NCBI GenBank assembly: GCA_017448965.1
Contig: JAFSKK010000003.1
Location: forward strand, 1 to 39,544
Length of the DNA stretch: 39,544 nucleotides
Origin: Bacteroidaceae bacterium
GTDB taxonomy: Bacteria > Bacteroidota > Bacteroidia > Bacteroidales > Bacteroidaceae
Reading direction: 5' to 3'
Shown: positions 6,179 to 16,330 of the stretch, piece after piece
How positions within the stretch are numbered: position 1 is the first letter of the stretch
Layout: each line of letters starts with the position of its first letter
Made by a program: the position numbers and the translations under genes
Notes under the pieces: model-generated
What the model was told of the DNA's origin: nothing
Database searches by the model: none
Seen by the model: the letters and a program-made list of their open reading frames with translations, nothing else

Positions 6179-8023
6179 ATGAAAAAGATTCTACTCTCCC
6201 TGTTTTTCCTCTTGGCTTGCATCGCCACCGAGGCCAAAGTGATTAAAGTGACCTTGGCCGATGGCTCTGTGAAGGTGTTCACCAGTTCTGAACTCTCAGC
6301 CATCGATTTCAACGAAGACGGCACCATTGTCATCACCACCTACGACGGTCAGCAACTGCCGGCACTGGATGCCGAACTGGCCGAACTGACCATCAGCGAA
6401 GAGACGACGGTCACTGCTGTCTATACCGACACGCTGAGGTTCAAGATTGATGCCGACGGCATTCCCGTTGACCTCCATTCGGAGCGTCCCATCACCAAGG
6501 TGAACTATGTCTATCCCAGTGTTGACCCTCAGGGCCAGCCCATCATGCTGAGCGGCACCATCCTGATTCCCGAAAACATCTGGAAGAAAGATGTTCGCAG
6601 CGAGGGAATCCTGATGGTGAACCACTACACCAAGTTCCACCGCGACGAGGCCCCCACCATCAGCAATGGCGAACTGGAGAACATGCTGCTGGCCAATCCG
6701 CTGAATCCTAACTACATCATCGTGGAGAGCGACTTCTACGGATTCGGTGTCACCGTTCGCTTCCCCCAGGCCTTCATGCAGGGCTTGGTCAATGCACGCT
6801 CGTCGCTCGACGGACTGCTGGCTGCCCGCGAGGTGCTGGCCGACTTGAACATCAGCAGCGGCCCGCTCTGTTTCAACATCGGCTACTCCAGCGGTGGCTT
6901 CGATGCACTGGCTGCACAGAAACTGCGCGACATGGAGTATGCCGACTGCATCTCGTTCGACAAGACCTTCTCCGGCGGCGGTCCATCCGACGTGCGCGAG
7001 GCTTACCGCCAGTATGTGCTCATCGATTCGACTGCCTACAATGCCGTTCCGCTGTTGCTCATGGTCTGCACCAACGAGACCCAGCAACTGAACATCGACT
7101 ACAGCGAAGTGTTCCAGCCCTACATCTCGGACAAAATTGACAAACTGATTCTCTCCAAGAACTTCTCTTCGTGGCCCGTGTGCGACAGCATCGGCCGTGA
7201 GAAGAAAGTGCACGAGATTCTTGCCGACGTGTATTGCGACCTGGAGTCGCCCGAAAGCATGGCCATACAGAACCTGCTGGAAGGCTTCAACTTGAACAAC
7301 GACGACTGGACACCCGACCCCACACAGCGCATCTACCTCTTCCATTCGCGTGGCGACGACTATGTGCCCATCAAGTGTGCCCGTCCCATGATTCCTTTCT
7401 TCAAGAGCAAAGGTTTCCAGCCCAGCATCATCCCTGGCAAGACCAACCTGCAGACCAACTTCTTGGTGCCCAACATGGGCCATCTGAGTGCCACACTCAT
7501 CTACTTCATCCAGACTCTTGCTTCCATCGAGGCATGGCCGCTCATGTACACCAACGGGCAGTTGAACCCGCTCTATCAGTACATCATCAATCAGGAACAA
7601 GACCCCGTGGCCATCATGCGCCAACTCGACGCGATGGGCATCGACTGCCGTGCCATCATCAAGGCCATCGCCGCCAAGATGTCCAACAGCGAGGGTGGGG
7701 AAGACTCTTCTATCGATATGCTGTCCCTTATGATGATGCTTCAGGAGCAACTGGACAAGATGGGACTGACCATGCAGGATGTGCTGGAGATGTCTGAGGA
7801 CTCTGGAGTGGATGTGTACAAACTTCTCATCGACCTCGTCACCTACTTCACAGAGACACCCGCGACGGAAGAAGAACAGGCCGACGAGACAGAACAAAGC
7901 AGCGAGACGAAAGCCCCCATGCGTCGTGCGGCCAGTCTTCTCAATGCACTCGACACCCCAACCACTCCTGCCGAACGCAACGAGCAGATGCTTCGCGAGT
8001 GGATGGGAGAATATTTGAAATGA
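6179..8023 (+). CDS. Secreted alpha/beta-hydrolase, lipase-like
   Basis: The product has 614 residues from ATG 6179; an upstream GTG at 6173 is less likely. Signal peptide 1-19 ends IATEA. Residues 20-90 carry the 'VTLADGSVKVFTSSELSAID' beta segment seen in many Bacteroidota exported proteins. The alpha/beta-hydrolase core follows. GYSSGG holds the nucleophile Ser (about residue 240), SRGDDYVP a candidate acid, and NMGHLSAT the His. The order and spacing recall secretory lipases (PF03583-like) or related acyl esterases; the true substrate is unknown. The C-terminal 130 residues are helical and Met/Glu-rich and carry no CTD, so export may stop at the periplasm or surface. It is the middle gene of a three-gene operon, 29 bp before the propeller-like gene. 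Confidence 0.75.
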   Translation: MKKILLSLFFLLACIATEAKVIKVTLADGSVKVFTSSELSAIDFNEDGTIVITTYDGQQLPALDAELAELTISEETTVTAVYTDTLRFKIDADGIPVDLHSERPITKVNYVYPSVDPQGQPIMLSGTILIPENIWKKDVRSEGILMVNHYTKFHRDEAPTISNGELENMLLANPLNPNYIIVESDFYGFGVTVRFPQAFMQGLVNARSSLDGLLAAREVLADLNISSGPLCFNIGYSSGGFDALAAQKLRDMEYADCISFDKTFSGGGPSDVREAYRQYVLIDSTAYNAVPLLLMVCTNETQQLNIDYSEVFQPYISDKIDKLILSKNFSSWPVCDSIGREKKVHEILADVYCDLESPESMAIQNLLEGFNLNNDDWTPDPTQRIYLFHSRGDDYVPIKCARPMIPFFKSKGFQPSIIPGKTNLQTNFLVPNMGHLSATLIYFIQTLASIEAWPLMYTNGQLNPLYQYIINQEQDPVAIMRQLDAMGIDCRAIIKAIAAKMSNSEGGEDSSIDMLSLMMMLQEQLDKMGLTMQDVLEMSEDSGVDVYKLLIDLVTYFTETPATEEEQADETEQSSETKAPMRRAASLLNALDTPTTPAERNEQMLREWMGEYLK

Positions 8024-8052
8024 CATAATAATAAATAAAAACAGTATTCACC

Positions 8053-10317
8053 ATGAAGAAGAAAGTCTTTATTTCAATGCTGGCCGCACTGCCCCTGCTG
8101 AGCAGTGCCCAGAAAGTGTGGGACTACGACGACTACACTGTAATCAAAGTGTCGAACCCCGACCGTGGCGAGCGTGAGATTGACGGACTCATCGCTGGCG
8201 GCGACCGCCAGAACAGTTACACATGGCGTCTGGCCGGACGTGGCGACGAAATCTACATTGCAACAGCCCGCAACATTGCCAGTGCACTGGTCAACATCTA
8301 TGGTTCACAAATCAGTGCCGCTTCTGGCCTATCGATGGATACTTTCTGGGCCATGATTGACGCTGTGGCTAACGGCGACATCATGCGCAACGACGTGAAC
8401 GAGGGTGCCAATATCATTGCCTACAATCGCAAGACGGGCGAGTTCCGCGTGGCCTACACCGCCGAGCCAGGTGTCTATCAGCGATACGCCCTCACCTTCG
8501 GCGACAATGTCTATTTCGGTTCTTACTCTGCCGACCAGAGTGTGAAGCAGTACATCCTGAAACTCGATCCAGATGGCAACTTCACGAAAGTGTTCGAGTC
8601 AACTGGCACCACTGCCATGCGTGCCAACTGCGAGTACGACGACCACTTGTTCTTCGCCAGTGTCGATAGCCGCATAGAGATTCCCGAGGGCGAGGCACAG
8701 CCGCTCGTGAAGATGGCCGTCATCCGCAAGAGCAACGACGACGACACGGTGTGGGAGCGTGTGGCCGACTACAAGGACTTTGGCACGGTTCCCTATGACC
8801 CTATCCAGAGCAGTTGGGCTGGTGCTCCCTTCTGGGAACTGGCCTCACACGCTGGCTACATCTATGCCACAGCCCCCAGTACGGCTGGCTTTGTCATCTA
8901 CAAGGGCCGTCCTGCTCAGGGTGATGAAAGTGCCAACGAGTATGGCTGGCATTGGGAAGAAGTGGCTGGACCCAACAACGGCATCAACAACCCCGGCCTG
9001 AGCGACGTGGAGGGTGGCGAACCCGGCACCATGCGTTCGCTCATCGGTTCTGTCTATGAGTTCAATGGCGAACTTTATGCCTACAACTTCGACCATGCCT
9101 TCGGTGGCGAGGCACAGGCATTTGTTGGCATACTGCAGCAACTGACGGGTTCTGGTGCTAAAGCCAGCGACTACCTGAGTTACATGTACAACTCGCTGCA
9201 TAATCCACAGAAGGTGTGGAAACTGAACGATGCCACTGGTAAGTTTGAGGAACTGACCGCTTTCACGGAACAGATGGAGGGCACCACCAACGAATACATC
9301 TGGCGCATGGGCGACCACAACGGCAAACTCTATGTGGCCACGATGGATGCTGGCATCTTCTACAACTACATGACACAACTTACCAACGGCAGTTTCTTCC
9401 GCATGTCGCAGGCCGAGAGACTCTCTAAGATTGCCTACATCGGCAATGTCATCAAGTTGCTGGGCATGGCCAAGGGCAACGAGATGGCCGACGAGTTGCG
9501 CACGAAATTGGAAGAACTGCAGCAGTTGCTGTCTCAGTATGCGGAGACCAATCAGGTTGACGAGAACACTGTCGAGACAATCATTGACATTCAGGGCGTT
9601 ACTCAGGAGATTCGCTTGCTCATCGCTGACTTCATGAAGCAGAAGGCAAGCGAGCAGGTGACAGCCATCTCTGCCATGATTGTACAGGCACTTGAGAATG
9701 CCAAAGAGAAAGGTCTGACAGACTTCACTGCACTCACGGGACTGCTGGAGTATTTGGGCAGCGAAGAGGTGCGTGAGCAGTGGGCGCAGAGGAAGGAGCA
9801 ACTGGAACAAGCCACACCTGAGGAGCGTCTGCAGTTCTTCGCCACCACTGTACAGCAGACGCTCTCCATGCTCTTCGGGCAGGTGCAGAGCATGAGCGAC
9901 GACATCTACGAACGCATCGATGGCAAAGGTCTTGAGATGTATGCCTACATCAACAATGCTGTCATGACCAATGAGTGGGGTTTTGACCTGTTGCGTACTG
10001 CCGACGGCGGACAGTCGTTTGAGGTCATCACTCGCAGCGGTTTCGACGACAAGTACAACTACGGATGCCCCTCGTTCCTCAGCACCGAAGAGGGTCTCTA
10101 CTTCGGCACTTGCAACCCCTTCTATGGCGGTCAACTCTATCTGCTGAGCGAGAAAGGCAAGGATGTCACTGGCATTAGCGAGGTTGAAAACGAGACAGAA
10201 ACCTCTGCCACCACTGGCTACTACACGCTGAGTGGACAGGCTGTGAATGGTGTGCCCACCCAAAAGGGTGTCTATATCAAAGATGGCCGCAAGGTGGTCA
10301 TGGGTGTGCAGTGGTAA
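8053..10317 (+). CDS. Secreted propeller-like protein with helical insert and T9SS-type CTD
   Basis: The product has 754 residues with a signal peptide (MKKKVFISMLAALPLLSSAQ). Repeated beta motifs such as GDEIYIATARN, GDNVYFGSYS, GYIYATAPS, NGELYAYNF and NGKLYVATMDAG are spaced as in a beta-propeller. A long helical insertion (about 455-640, rich in Glu, Gln and Leu) splits it, after which the last blade resumes (GLEMYAYINN to GLYFGTCNPFYGGQLYLL). The tail YYTLSGQAVNGVPTQKGVYI is a T9SS-type CTD with four extra residues (GVQW) at the very end. No catalytic motif is recognised. It is the last gene of the operon with the lipase-like protein, and a short hairpin lies just after the stop. The function is unknown, possibly ligand binding at the cell surface. 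Confidence 0.75.
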   Translation: MKKKVFISMLAALPLLSSAQKVWDYDDYTVIKVSNPDRGEREIDGLIAGGDRQNSYTWRLAGRGDEIYIATARNIASALVNIYGSQISAASGLSMDTFWAMIDAVANGDIMRNDVNEGANIIAYNRKTGEFRVAYTAEPGVYQRYALTFGDNVYFGSYSADQSVKQYILKLDPDGNFTKVFESTGTTAMRANCEYDDHLFFASVDSRIEIPEGEAQPLVKMAVIRKSNDDDTVWERVADYKDFGTVPYDPIQSSWAGAPFWELASHAGYIYATAPSTAGFVIYKGRPAQGDESANEYGWHWEEVAGPNNGINNPGLSDVEGGEPGTMRSLIGSVYEFNGELYAYNFDHAFGGEAQAFVGILQQLTGSGAKASDYLSYMYNSLHNPQKVWKLNDATGKFEELTAFTEQMEGTTNEYIWRMGDHNGKLYVATMDAGIFYNYMTQLTNGSFFRMSQAERLSKIAYIGNVIKLLGMAKGNEMADELRTKLEELQQLLSQYAETNQVDENTVETIIDIQGVTQEIRLLIADFMKQKASEQVTAISAMIVQALENAKEKGLTDFTALTGLLEYLGSEEVREQWAQRKEQLEQATPEERLQFFATTVQQTLSMLFGQVQSMSDDIYERIDGKGLEMYAYINNAVMTNEWGFDLLRTADGGQSFEVITRSGFDDKYNYGCPSFLSTEEGLYFGTCNPFYGGQLYLLSEKGKDVTGISEVENETETSATTGYYTLSGQAVNGVPTQKGVYIKDGRKVVMGVQW

Positions 10318-10324
10318 ATATATG

Positions 10325-10343
10325 ATGCGGCAAGCCGCATTTT
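10325..10343 (+). terminator. Short hairpin after the 8053 gene
   Basis: ATGCGGC (10325-10331) and GCCGCAT (10334-10340) are separated by AA and followed by TTT. The stem is compact and the T-run short, so this is a weak terminator at best. Confidence 0.45.
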
Positions 10344-10344
10344 A

Positions 10345-10486
10345 GTGAAGAGTGAAAAGTGAAGAGTGAAAAATCTAAGTTACCTTTGTCATTGAGGAAG
10401 ATTCCGAATGGCTGGTAACTTAGATTTTTCACTCTTCAAGTACACTTGAAAAGACATTTCTTGCTTTTCTATGGTCACTTTTCACT
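10345..10486. repeat. Heptad repeats with nested inverted repeats
   Basis: GTGAAGAGTGAAAA occurs twice in tandem (10345-10358, 10359-10372), that is, four 7-bp words. A perfect 24-bp inverted repeat joins 10361-10384 and 10414-10437 across a 29-bp loop. An outer 12-bp pair joins 10351-10362 and 10475-10486, and a separate small palindrome sits at 10435-10450. The whole could fold into a large stem between the secreted-protein operon and the ABC-F promoter. Confidence 0.85.
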
Positions 10487-10488
10487 AA

Positions 10489-12138
<1,650 letters not shown>

Positions 12139-12166
12139 AGAGAAATAAGGTACTTGTGAAAGACAA

Positions 12167-12202
12167 AAAAGGCGTTGTGTCGGATTGTGCACAACGCCTT
12201 TT
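12167..12202. terminator. Bidirectional terminator between the ABC-F gene and nhaC-type gene
   Basis: A 13-bp perfect stem (12167-12179 with 12190-12202; core AGGCGTTGTG) is flanked by A- and T-runs. It serves both convergent genes and ends 2 bp before the antiporter stop codon. Confidence 0.85.
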
Positions 12203-12203
12203 C

Positions 12204-13670
12204 TTATGCTTTCTGCTGACAGGGAATCCGTTTGATTTTCCATCCGGTGGCAGCGACCAACAAGGTCATCAGAGGACTGATGATGTTGAAGAAGCAATAG
12301 GGGAGATAGGTCAAAGTGGGTACACCAAGAACCGCTGCTTGCGTCATTCCACAGGTGTTCCACGGGACAAGCACAGAGGTGACGGTGGCCACATCTTCGG
12401 TTGTGCGGCTCAACAGGCGGGACTCATAGCCTTGCTGACGGTATGCATCTTTATACATGTCGGCCGTGAGTACGATGGAGATGAATTGGTCGCCTGTGGT
12501 GAGGTTGAGAAAGAGGCCTGTACTCGCAGTGGTGGCAACAAGGCTGAAACGTGTGCGTGCAAAGCGGATGATGACTCGGGTCAGACTTTCTATCATGCCG
12601 CTTGCCACCATCACAGCACCGAAACACATGGCACAGAGGATGAGCCAAATGGTGTTGAGCATTCCAGCCATTCCTCCTGTGGAAATCAGGTCGTTGAGTG
12701 CGGCATTTCCTGTATCAACAGCAGTGGCACCATAATAGGTGATAGCCAATCCGCATGCCAAAGAGGCAGGAGCGGACAGGGCTTCGTTGTCGGCAATCTG
12801 TGCGAGGATGTGAGGTTGCAGGATGAGGGCACAAATGCCAGCCATGATGGCCGATGCGAAGAGGGTGATGACGGAAGGTACGCGTTTGGCGATGAGGATG
12901 CCTGTGAGAAGCGGCACCAAGAGTGTCCACAACGAGATGTTGAAGGTGTGGGAAAGCCCTTCTGTGTATTGTACCACTTTCAGTTCCACATTAGAACCAT
13001 ACCCCCAACCCGCAATCAGGAAAATGATGAGCGTGATGGCGAAAGTGGGTACGGTGGTGTACATCATGTAGCGGATATGCACAAAAAGATCTGTACCTGT
13101 GGCTGAAGATGCCAAAATCGTCGTGTCGCTGAGAGGGGACATCTTATCACCAAAATAGGCACCAGAGATGATGGCACCAGCCGTCCATGCTGTGCTGATG
13201 CCCAAAGCTTCGCTGATGCCAAGAAGAGCCACACCCATAGTAGCGATGGTTGTCCACGAACTGCCCGAAAGAAGTGACACCAACGCGCAGATGAAACAGG
13301 CACACACCAGGAAGAACTGAGGCGACATGATTTGTACGCCATAATAAATGAGTGTGGGTACGACACCACTAATCATCCACGACCCCGACAACATACCAAC
13401 GGCCAAGAGAATGAGGAGTGTGACAGCCACATCGCCGATGGTCTTCGTGATGCGCTCCTCGAACTTCTTCCATGAGATTTTATAGACAATCATAGAGATG
13501 GCCACACATACGCTTGTGCCCAGAATGAGGGCTGTCTGACTGCCGCCGGAAAGAGAATCGCTCCCGAAAAGATAGATGACAGACGCTAAAAGGCCAATCA
13601 GCACAACGATGGGTATGCTGGCTACAAGGGGGTGGGGAAGTCTTGTTTGTGTCGATGCTTTCTCTTTCAT
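12204..13670 (-). CDS. nhaC: NhaC-family Na+/H+ antiporter
   Basis: The product has 488 residues with about eleven or twelve hydrophobic helices, an inner-membrane transporter of the NhaC family (Na+/H+, in some members malate/lactate exchange). Typical features are the loop SLLSGSSWTTIATMGVALLG, followed by GAIISGAYFGDKMSPLSDTT (residues about 160-180, the conserved ion-site region), and in the second half NLTTGDQFISIVL and SVLVPWNTCGM, the matching repeat. The N-terminus has a short charged head (MKEKASTQTRLPHP). It starts 13 bp after the stop of the lytic transglycosylase gene and is the last gene of the long minus-strand operon. The substrate pair cannot be fixed from sequence alone. Confidence 0.9.
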   Translation of the reverse strand: MKEKASTQTRLPHPLVASIPIVVLIGLLASVIYLFGSDSLSGGSQTALILGTSVCVAISMIVYKISWKKFEERITKTIGDVAVTLLILLAVGMLSGSWMISGVVPTLIYYGVQIMSPQFFLVCACFICALVSLLSGSSWTTIATMGVALLGISEALGISTAWTAGAIISGAYFGDKMSPLSDTTILASSATGTDLFVHIRYMMYTTVPTFAITLIIFLIAGWGYGSNVELKVVQYTEGLSHTFNISLWTLLVPLLTGILIAKRVPSVITLFASAIMAGICALILQPHILAQIADNEALSAPASLACGLAITYYGATAVDTGNAALNDLISTGGMAGMLNTIWLILCAMCFGAVMVASGMIESLTRVIIRFARTRFSLVATTASTGLFLNLTTGDQFISIVLTADMYKDAYRQQGYESRLLSRTTEDVATVTSVLVPWNTCGMTQAAVLGVPTLTYLPYCFFNIISPLMTLLVAATGWKIKRIPCQQKA

Positions 13671-13683
13671 AAAACGATGCTCG

Positions 13684-14877
13684 TTATTTGATTTTTTTCT
13701 TGTATTCGCTCCATCGGGTGCGGATGCTGTTCACGTAGTTATAGGTTTCGCTGCCCCTGAAGTAGCCGTGCTTCACTTCTGGCTGGTTGTAATATGTTGG
13801 GTCGCTCATCTTCAGCACGAAGGCATCTACATTGCCGAGCCACACATCCGGGTTCTTCCCGTATTTCTTTGCCAGCGTACGTGCATCGTCCAAATGCCCG
13901 GAACCAGCATTGTAGGCAGCCAAGATGAAGTTCAGGCGTTCGTCCTTGTTGGCGATGGAAGCATAGCGCTTGTTGAGTTTGTTGATGACCTTGCTGGCAC
14001 CTTGCACGTTGCTGCTGGGGTTAAACACTTCTGATTGGGAAACACCCACGTCTTTGGCGGTTGACGGCATCAACTGCATCAAGCCCATTGCACCCATGTG
14101 GGAAACGGCTTGCGGGTCGAACGAGGATTCCTGATAGGCTTGTGCAGCCATCAGGCGCCAATCCCATCCGCACTGGATGGCATATTGCTTGAAGATGTGG
14201 TCATAGACGGAAATCTCTCCCTTGGCGGCATTGAGGATGGGCGATGAAACCTTGCGTCGTGGTGTGTAGGTGCGTCCGCCGCTCGATTTGATGCGGATGG
14301 TCGTGTAGTCGAAGAAGTCTTTCTGATGGGTGCTCATCCATTGAGAAAGGGAAGCCGTCAATAATGGAGAATCCTTGCGTACTCCCCATGTGGCATGCTG
14401 GCGTGGACGAAGCGAGTCATCTTTGCGTTGACGCGAAACGCTGTCCATGAAGGTGGTCAACTCCGTTTCTCCCACAAAGTTCACCTGAGTGAGCAGTGAA
14501 TCGACGATGTCCAACTGGCAAGCAATGAAATCGCCCTCTCCTTCCTTGAGTTTCCGAATCAAATCCTTTTGATTTCGAGATACATCCACTCGGATACTTA
14601 CACCAATACTTTTGGCATATTCTCGTGCTATCATGAATTGGAGGCCAAAGTCTTCGCTTCTGAACTCGAAGTAACTTTCAGGGCCATAGAGGGTGAGTAC
14701 GATGAGTTCGCCATTCTGCTGAATGTCGGGAAGGTCGAAATGGGGATTGCTGTTGGTGGAGGCTGATGCGTATGGAGAATTTTCTCCTGCATTGTCCGTC
14801 TTGGGTTGATTACAGGAGGTGAACAAAAAACAATGGATAATGAACAATTTCACTAACGCGATATGGAGATATCGCAT
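13684..14877 (-). CDS. MltF-like membrane-bound lytic transglycosylase
   Basis: The product has 397 residues from ATG 14877; an upstream in-frame ATG at 14904 adds nine residues and fits a lipoprotein signal less well. The signal MRYLHIALVKLFIIHCFLF ends in a lipobox with Cys22. An SBP-type domain (about 50-225, GELIVLTLYGPESYFEF and following) precedes an SLT lytic transglycosylase domain beginning near residue 230. The SLT domain carries AAQAYQESSFDP with the catalytic Glu (about 248) and GAMGLMQLMPSTAKDVG. The AYNAGSGHLDDAR and SETYNYVNSI motifs complete the SLT fold. This is the MltF layout: the enzyme cleaves peptidoglycan glycan strands to anhydro-muropeptides at the envelope. It lies between the small basic gene (43 bp upstream) and nhaC (13 bp downstream). 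Part of its signal peptide is encoded by an intergenic-type repeat. Confidence 0.9.
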   Translation of the reverse strand: MRYLHIALVKLFIIHCFLFTSCNQPKTDNAGENSPYASASTNSNPHFDLPDIQQNGELIVLTLYGPESYFEFRSEDFGLQFMIAREYAKSIGVSIRVDVSRNQKDLIRKLKEGEGDFIACQLDIVDSLLTQVNFVGETELTTFMDSVSRQRKDDSLRPRQHATWGVRKDSPLLTASLSQWMSTHQKDFFDYTTIRIKSSGGRTYTPRRKVSSPILNAAKGEISVYDHIFKQYAIQCGWDWRLMAAQAYQESSFDPQAVSHMGAMGLMQLMPSTAKDVGVSQSEVFNPSSNVQGASKVINKLNKRYASIANKDERLNFILAAYNAGSGHLDDARTLAKKYGKNPDVWLGNVDAFVLKMSDPTYYNQPEVKHGYFRGSETYNYVNSIRTRWSEYKKKIK

Positions 14878-14906
14878 CGTTGTCTTGAATTGTCCATTAT
14901 CCATTG
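14831..14906. repeat. CAATGGA heptad repeat, inverted pair, overlapping the transglycosylase start
   Basis: A 19-mer at 14831-14849 (CAATGGATAATGAACAATT) recurs inverted at 14888-14906 with one mismatch. In the second copy's sense the words CAATGGA and TAATGGA follow each other in 7-bp phase. The left copy lies inside the coding sequence and encodes the signal peptide core; the right one lies upstream of ATG 14877. Confidence 0.85.
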
Positions 14907-14920
14907 TTGACAGATGATTC

Positions 14921-15130
14921 TCAACCTTTGCGTTGGGAGGCGCGGTTCTTCACGCGTTGGCGTATTTCTGCCTTGTGTTTGGCAGCACCCGACTTGTGTG
15001 AACCTGTCTGATAGGCTTTCTTGCGGGCTTTCGTCTTGACCTTGTTGGGGTCTTCCTTCTTCTCGCCTTTTGCCTTCGCAAAGTTGATGCCATTCATGAT
15101 GGCATATTGGATTTCGTTGTCTGAAGCCAT
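14921..15130 (-). CDS. Small basic conserved-looking protein, function unknown
   Basis: The product has 69 residues, strongly basic (many Lys and Arg). It starts MASDNEIQYAIMNGINFAKA and ends in a Lys/Arg-rich tail (EIRQRVKNRASQRKG). It has no signal peptide or membrane segment. Its ATG lies 3 bp after the stop of the AICAR transformylase gene, so it is clearly cotranscribed. The basic tail could contact nucleic acid, possibly ribosomes, but this is only inferred from charge. I do not recognise the family. Confidence 0.7.
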   Translation of the reverse strand: MASDNEIQYAIMNGINFAKAKGEKKEDPNKVKTKARKKAYQTGSHKSGAAKHKAEIRQRVKNRASQRKG

Positions 15131-15133
15131 TTT

Positions 15134-16315
15134 TTAATGATGGAAGAGGCGGATGCCTGTGAATGCCATAGCGATGCCGTATTTGTTGCAGGTCTCGATG
15201 ACATTGTCGTCACGAACGGAGCCACCTGCCTGTGCGATGTACTGCACACCGCTCTTGTGAGCACGCTCAATGTTGTCGCCAAAGGGGAAGAATGCGTCGG
15301 AACCGAGGCACACGTTGGTGTTCTTGGCCAACCAAGCCTTCTTCTCCTCAGCCGTAAGTGGCTCTGGCTTCTCTGTGAAGAAGTTCTGCCAGGTGCCCTC
15401 ACGCAACACATCTTCATATTCGTCGCCAATATACACATCGATGGTGTTGTCGCGGTCAGCACGGCGGATGTCGCTCTTGAAGGGGAGTGCCAGCACTTTC
15501 GGGCATTGGCGCAACCACCAGATGTCAGCCTTGTTGCCAGCCAGACGGGTGCAATGGATGCGGCTCTGCTGTCCGGCACCGATGCCGATAGCCTGTCCGT
15601 CTTTCACATAACAAACAGAGTTCGACTGGGTGTACTTCAACGTGATGAGCGCAATCTTGAGGTCACGCTTTGCGTCGGCAGGAATGTCCTTATTGTCCGT
15701 TGGGATGTTCTCGAAGAGGTTGTCGCCTGTCAGGTCAATCTCGTTGCGGCCTTGTTCAAATGTGATGCCGAACACCTGCTTCCGCTCGATGGGGGCAGGC
15801 GTGTAGTTGGGATCCATCTTGATGACACAATAGGTGCCGTTGCGCTTTGCTTTCAGAATCTCCAAAGCTTCAGGCGTATAATCAGGAGCGATGATGCCGT
15901 CGCTCACCTCACGCTTGATGAGGGTTGCTGTTGCCTCGTCGCAAGTGTCGGACAAAGCGATGAAGTCGCCGAAAGAGGACATACGGTCAGCACCACGGGC
16001 ACGAGCATAAGCCGTTGCGATAGGTGTGAGCGGAATCTTGACGTCGTCGACGAAGTAAATCTTCTTCAACGTGTCGCTGAGAGGAGCACCTACCGCAGCA
16101 CCAGCAGGGCTGACGTGCTTGAACGATGCAGCAGAAGGCATACCCGTTGCAGCCTTGAGCTCCTTGACCAATTGCCAACTGTTGAAGGCGTCGAGCAGAT
16201 TGATGTAACCTGGGCGACCATTAAGAACCTCGATAGGGAGTTCGCCGTCCTCCATATAGACGCGTGATGGCTTTTGATTGGGGTTGCAGCCATACTTTAA
16301 TGCTAATTCTTGCAT
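15134..16315 (-). CDS. Stand-alone AICAR transformylase (PurH C-terminal type)
   Basis: The product has 393 residues, matching the AICARFT half of bifunctional PurH (usually about 510 residues with the IMP cyclohydrolase domain in front). The cyclohydrolase domain is absent here: the protein begins directly MQELALKYGCNPNQKPSRV. The catalytic Lys-His pair is in SFKHVSPAGAAVG (Lys66, His67). ALITLKYTQSNSVCYVKDGQ, IGAGQQSRIHCTRLAG, SDAFFPFGDNIERA and the C-terminal YIAQAGGSVRDDNVI are the usual folate and nucleotide-site motifs. It formylates AICAR with 10-formyl-THF, the penultimate step of purine synthesis in the cytosol; IMP closure must come from another gene. It starts 15 bp after the TPR lipoprotein stop and is 3 bp from the next gene. 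Confidence 0.92.
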   Translation of the reverse strand: MQELALKYGCNPNQKPSRVYMEDGELPIEVLNGRPGYINLLDAFNSWQLVKELKAATGMPSAASFKHVSPAGAAVGAPLSDTLKKIYFVDDVKIPLTPIATAYARARGADRMSSFGDFIALSDTCDEATATLIKREVSDGIIAPDYTPEALEILKAKRNGTYCVIKMDPNYTPAPIERKQVFGITFEQGRNEIDLTGDNLFENIPTDNKDIPADAKRDLKIALITLKYTQSNSVCYVKDGQAIGIGAGQQSRIHCTRLAGNKADIWWLRQCPKVLALPFKSDIRRADRDNTIDVYIGDEYEDVLREGTWQNFFTEKPEPLTAEEKKAWLAKNTNVCLGSDAFFPFGDNIERAHKSGVQYIAQAGGSVRDDNVIETCNKYGIAMAFTGIRLFHH

Positions 16316-16330
16316 AGGTGTATCTCTTTT

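Noticed and set aside
6296-8026. Long minus-strand open frame (576 codons) opposite the lipase-like gene
   Set aside because: It is antisense to a gene with a signal peptide and catalytic motifs. It is kept open by strong G/C codon bias, and its translation is His/Val-rich with no family features.
8845-10263. Minus-strand open frame (472 codons) opposite the propeller gene
   Set aside because: Antisense shadow of a clear exported protein, with no start context or recognisable sequence. Similar shadows lie opposite the 186, 15134, 20262, 22160 and 26903 genes.
12156-13106. Plus-strand open frame opposite the NhaC-type gene
   Set aside because: It begins in the terminator and runs antisense to transmembrane helices; the composition (Gly, His, Asp, Cys-rich) is that of a shadow.
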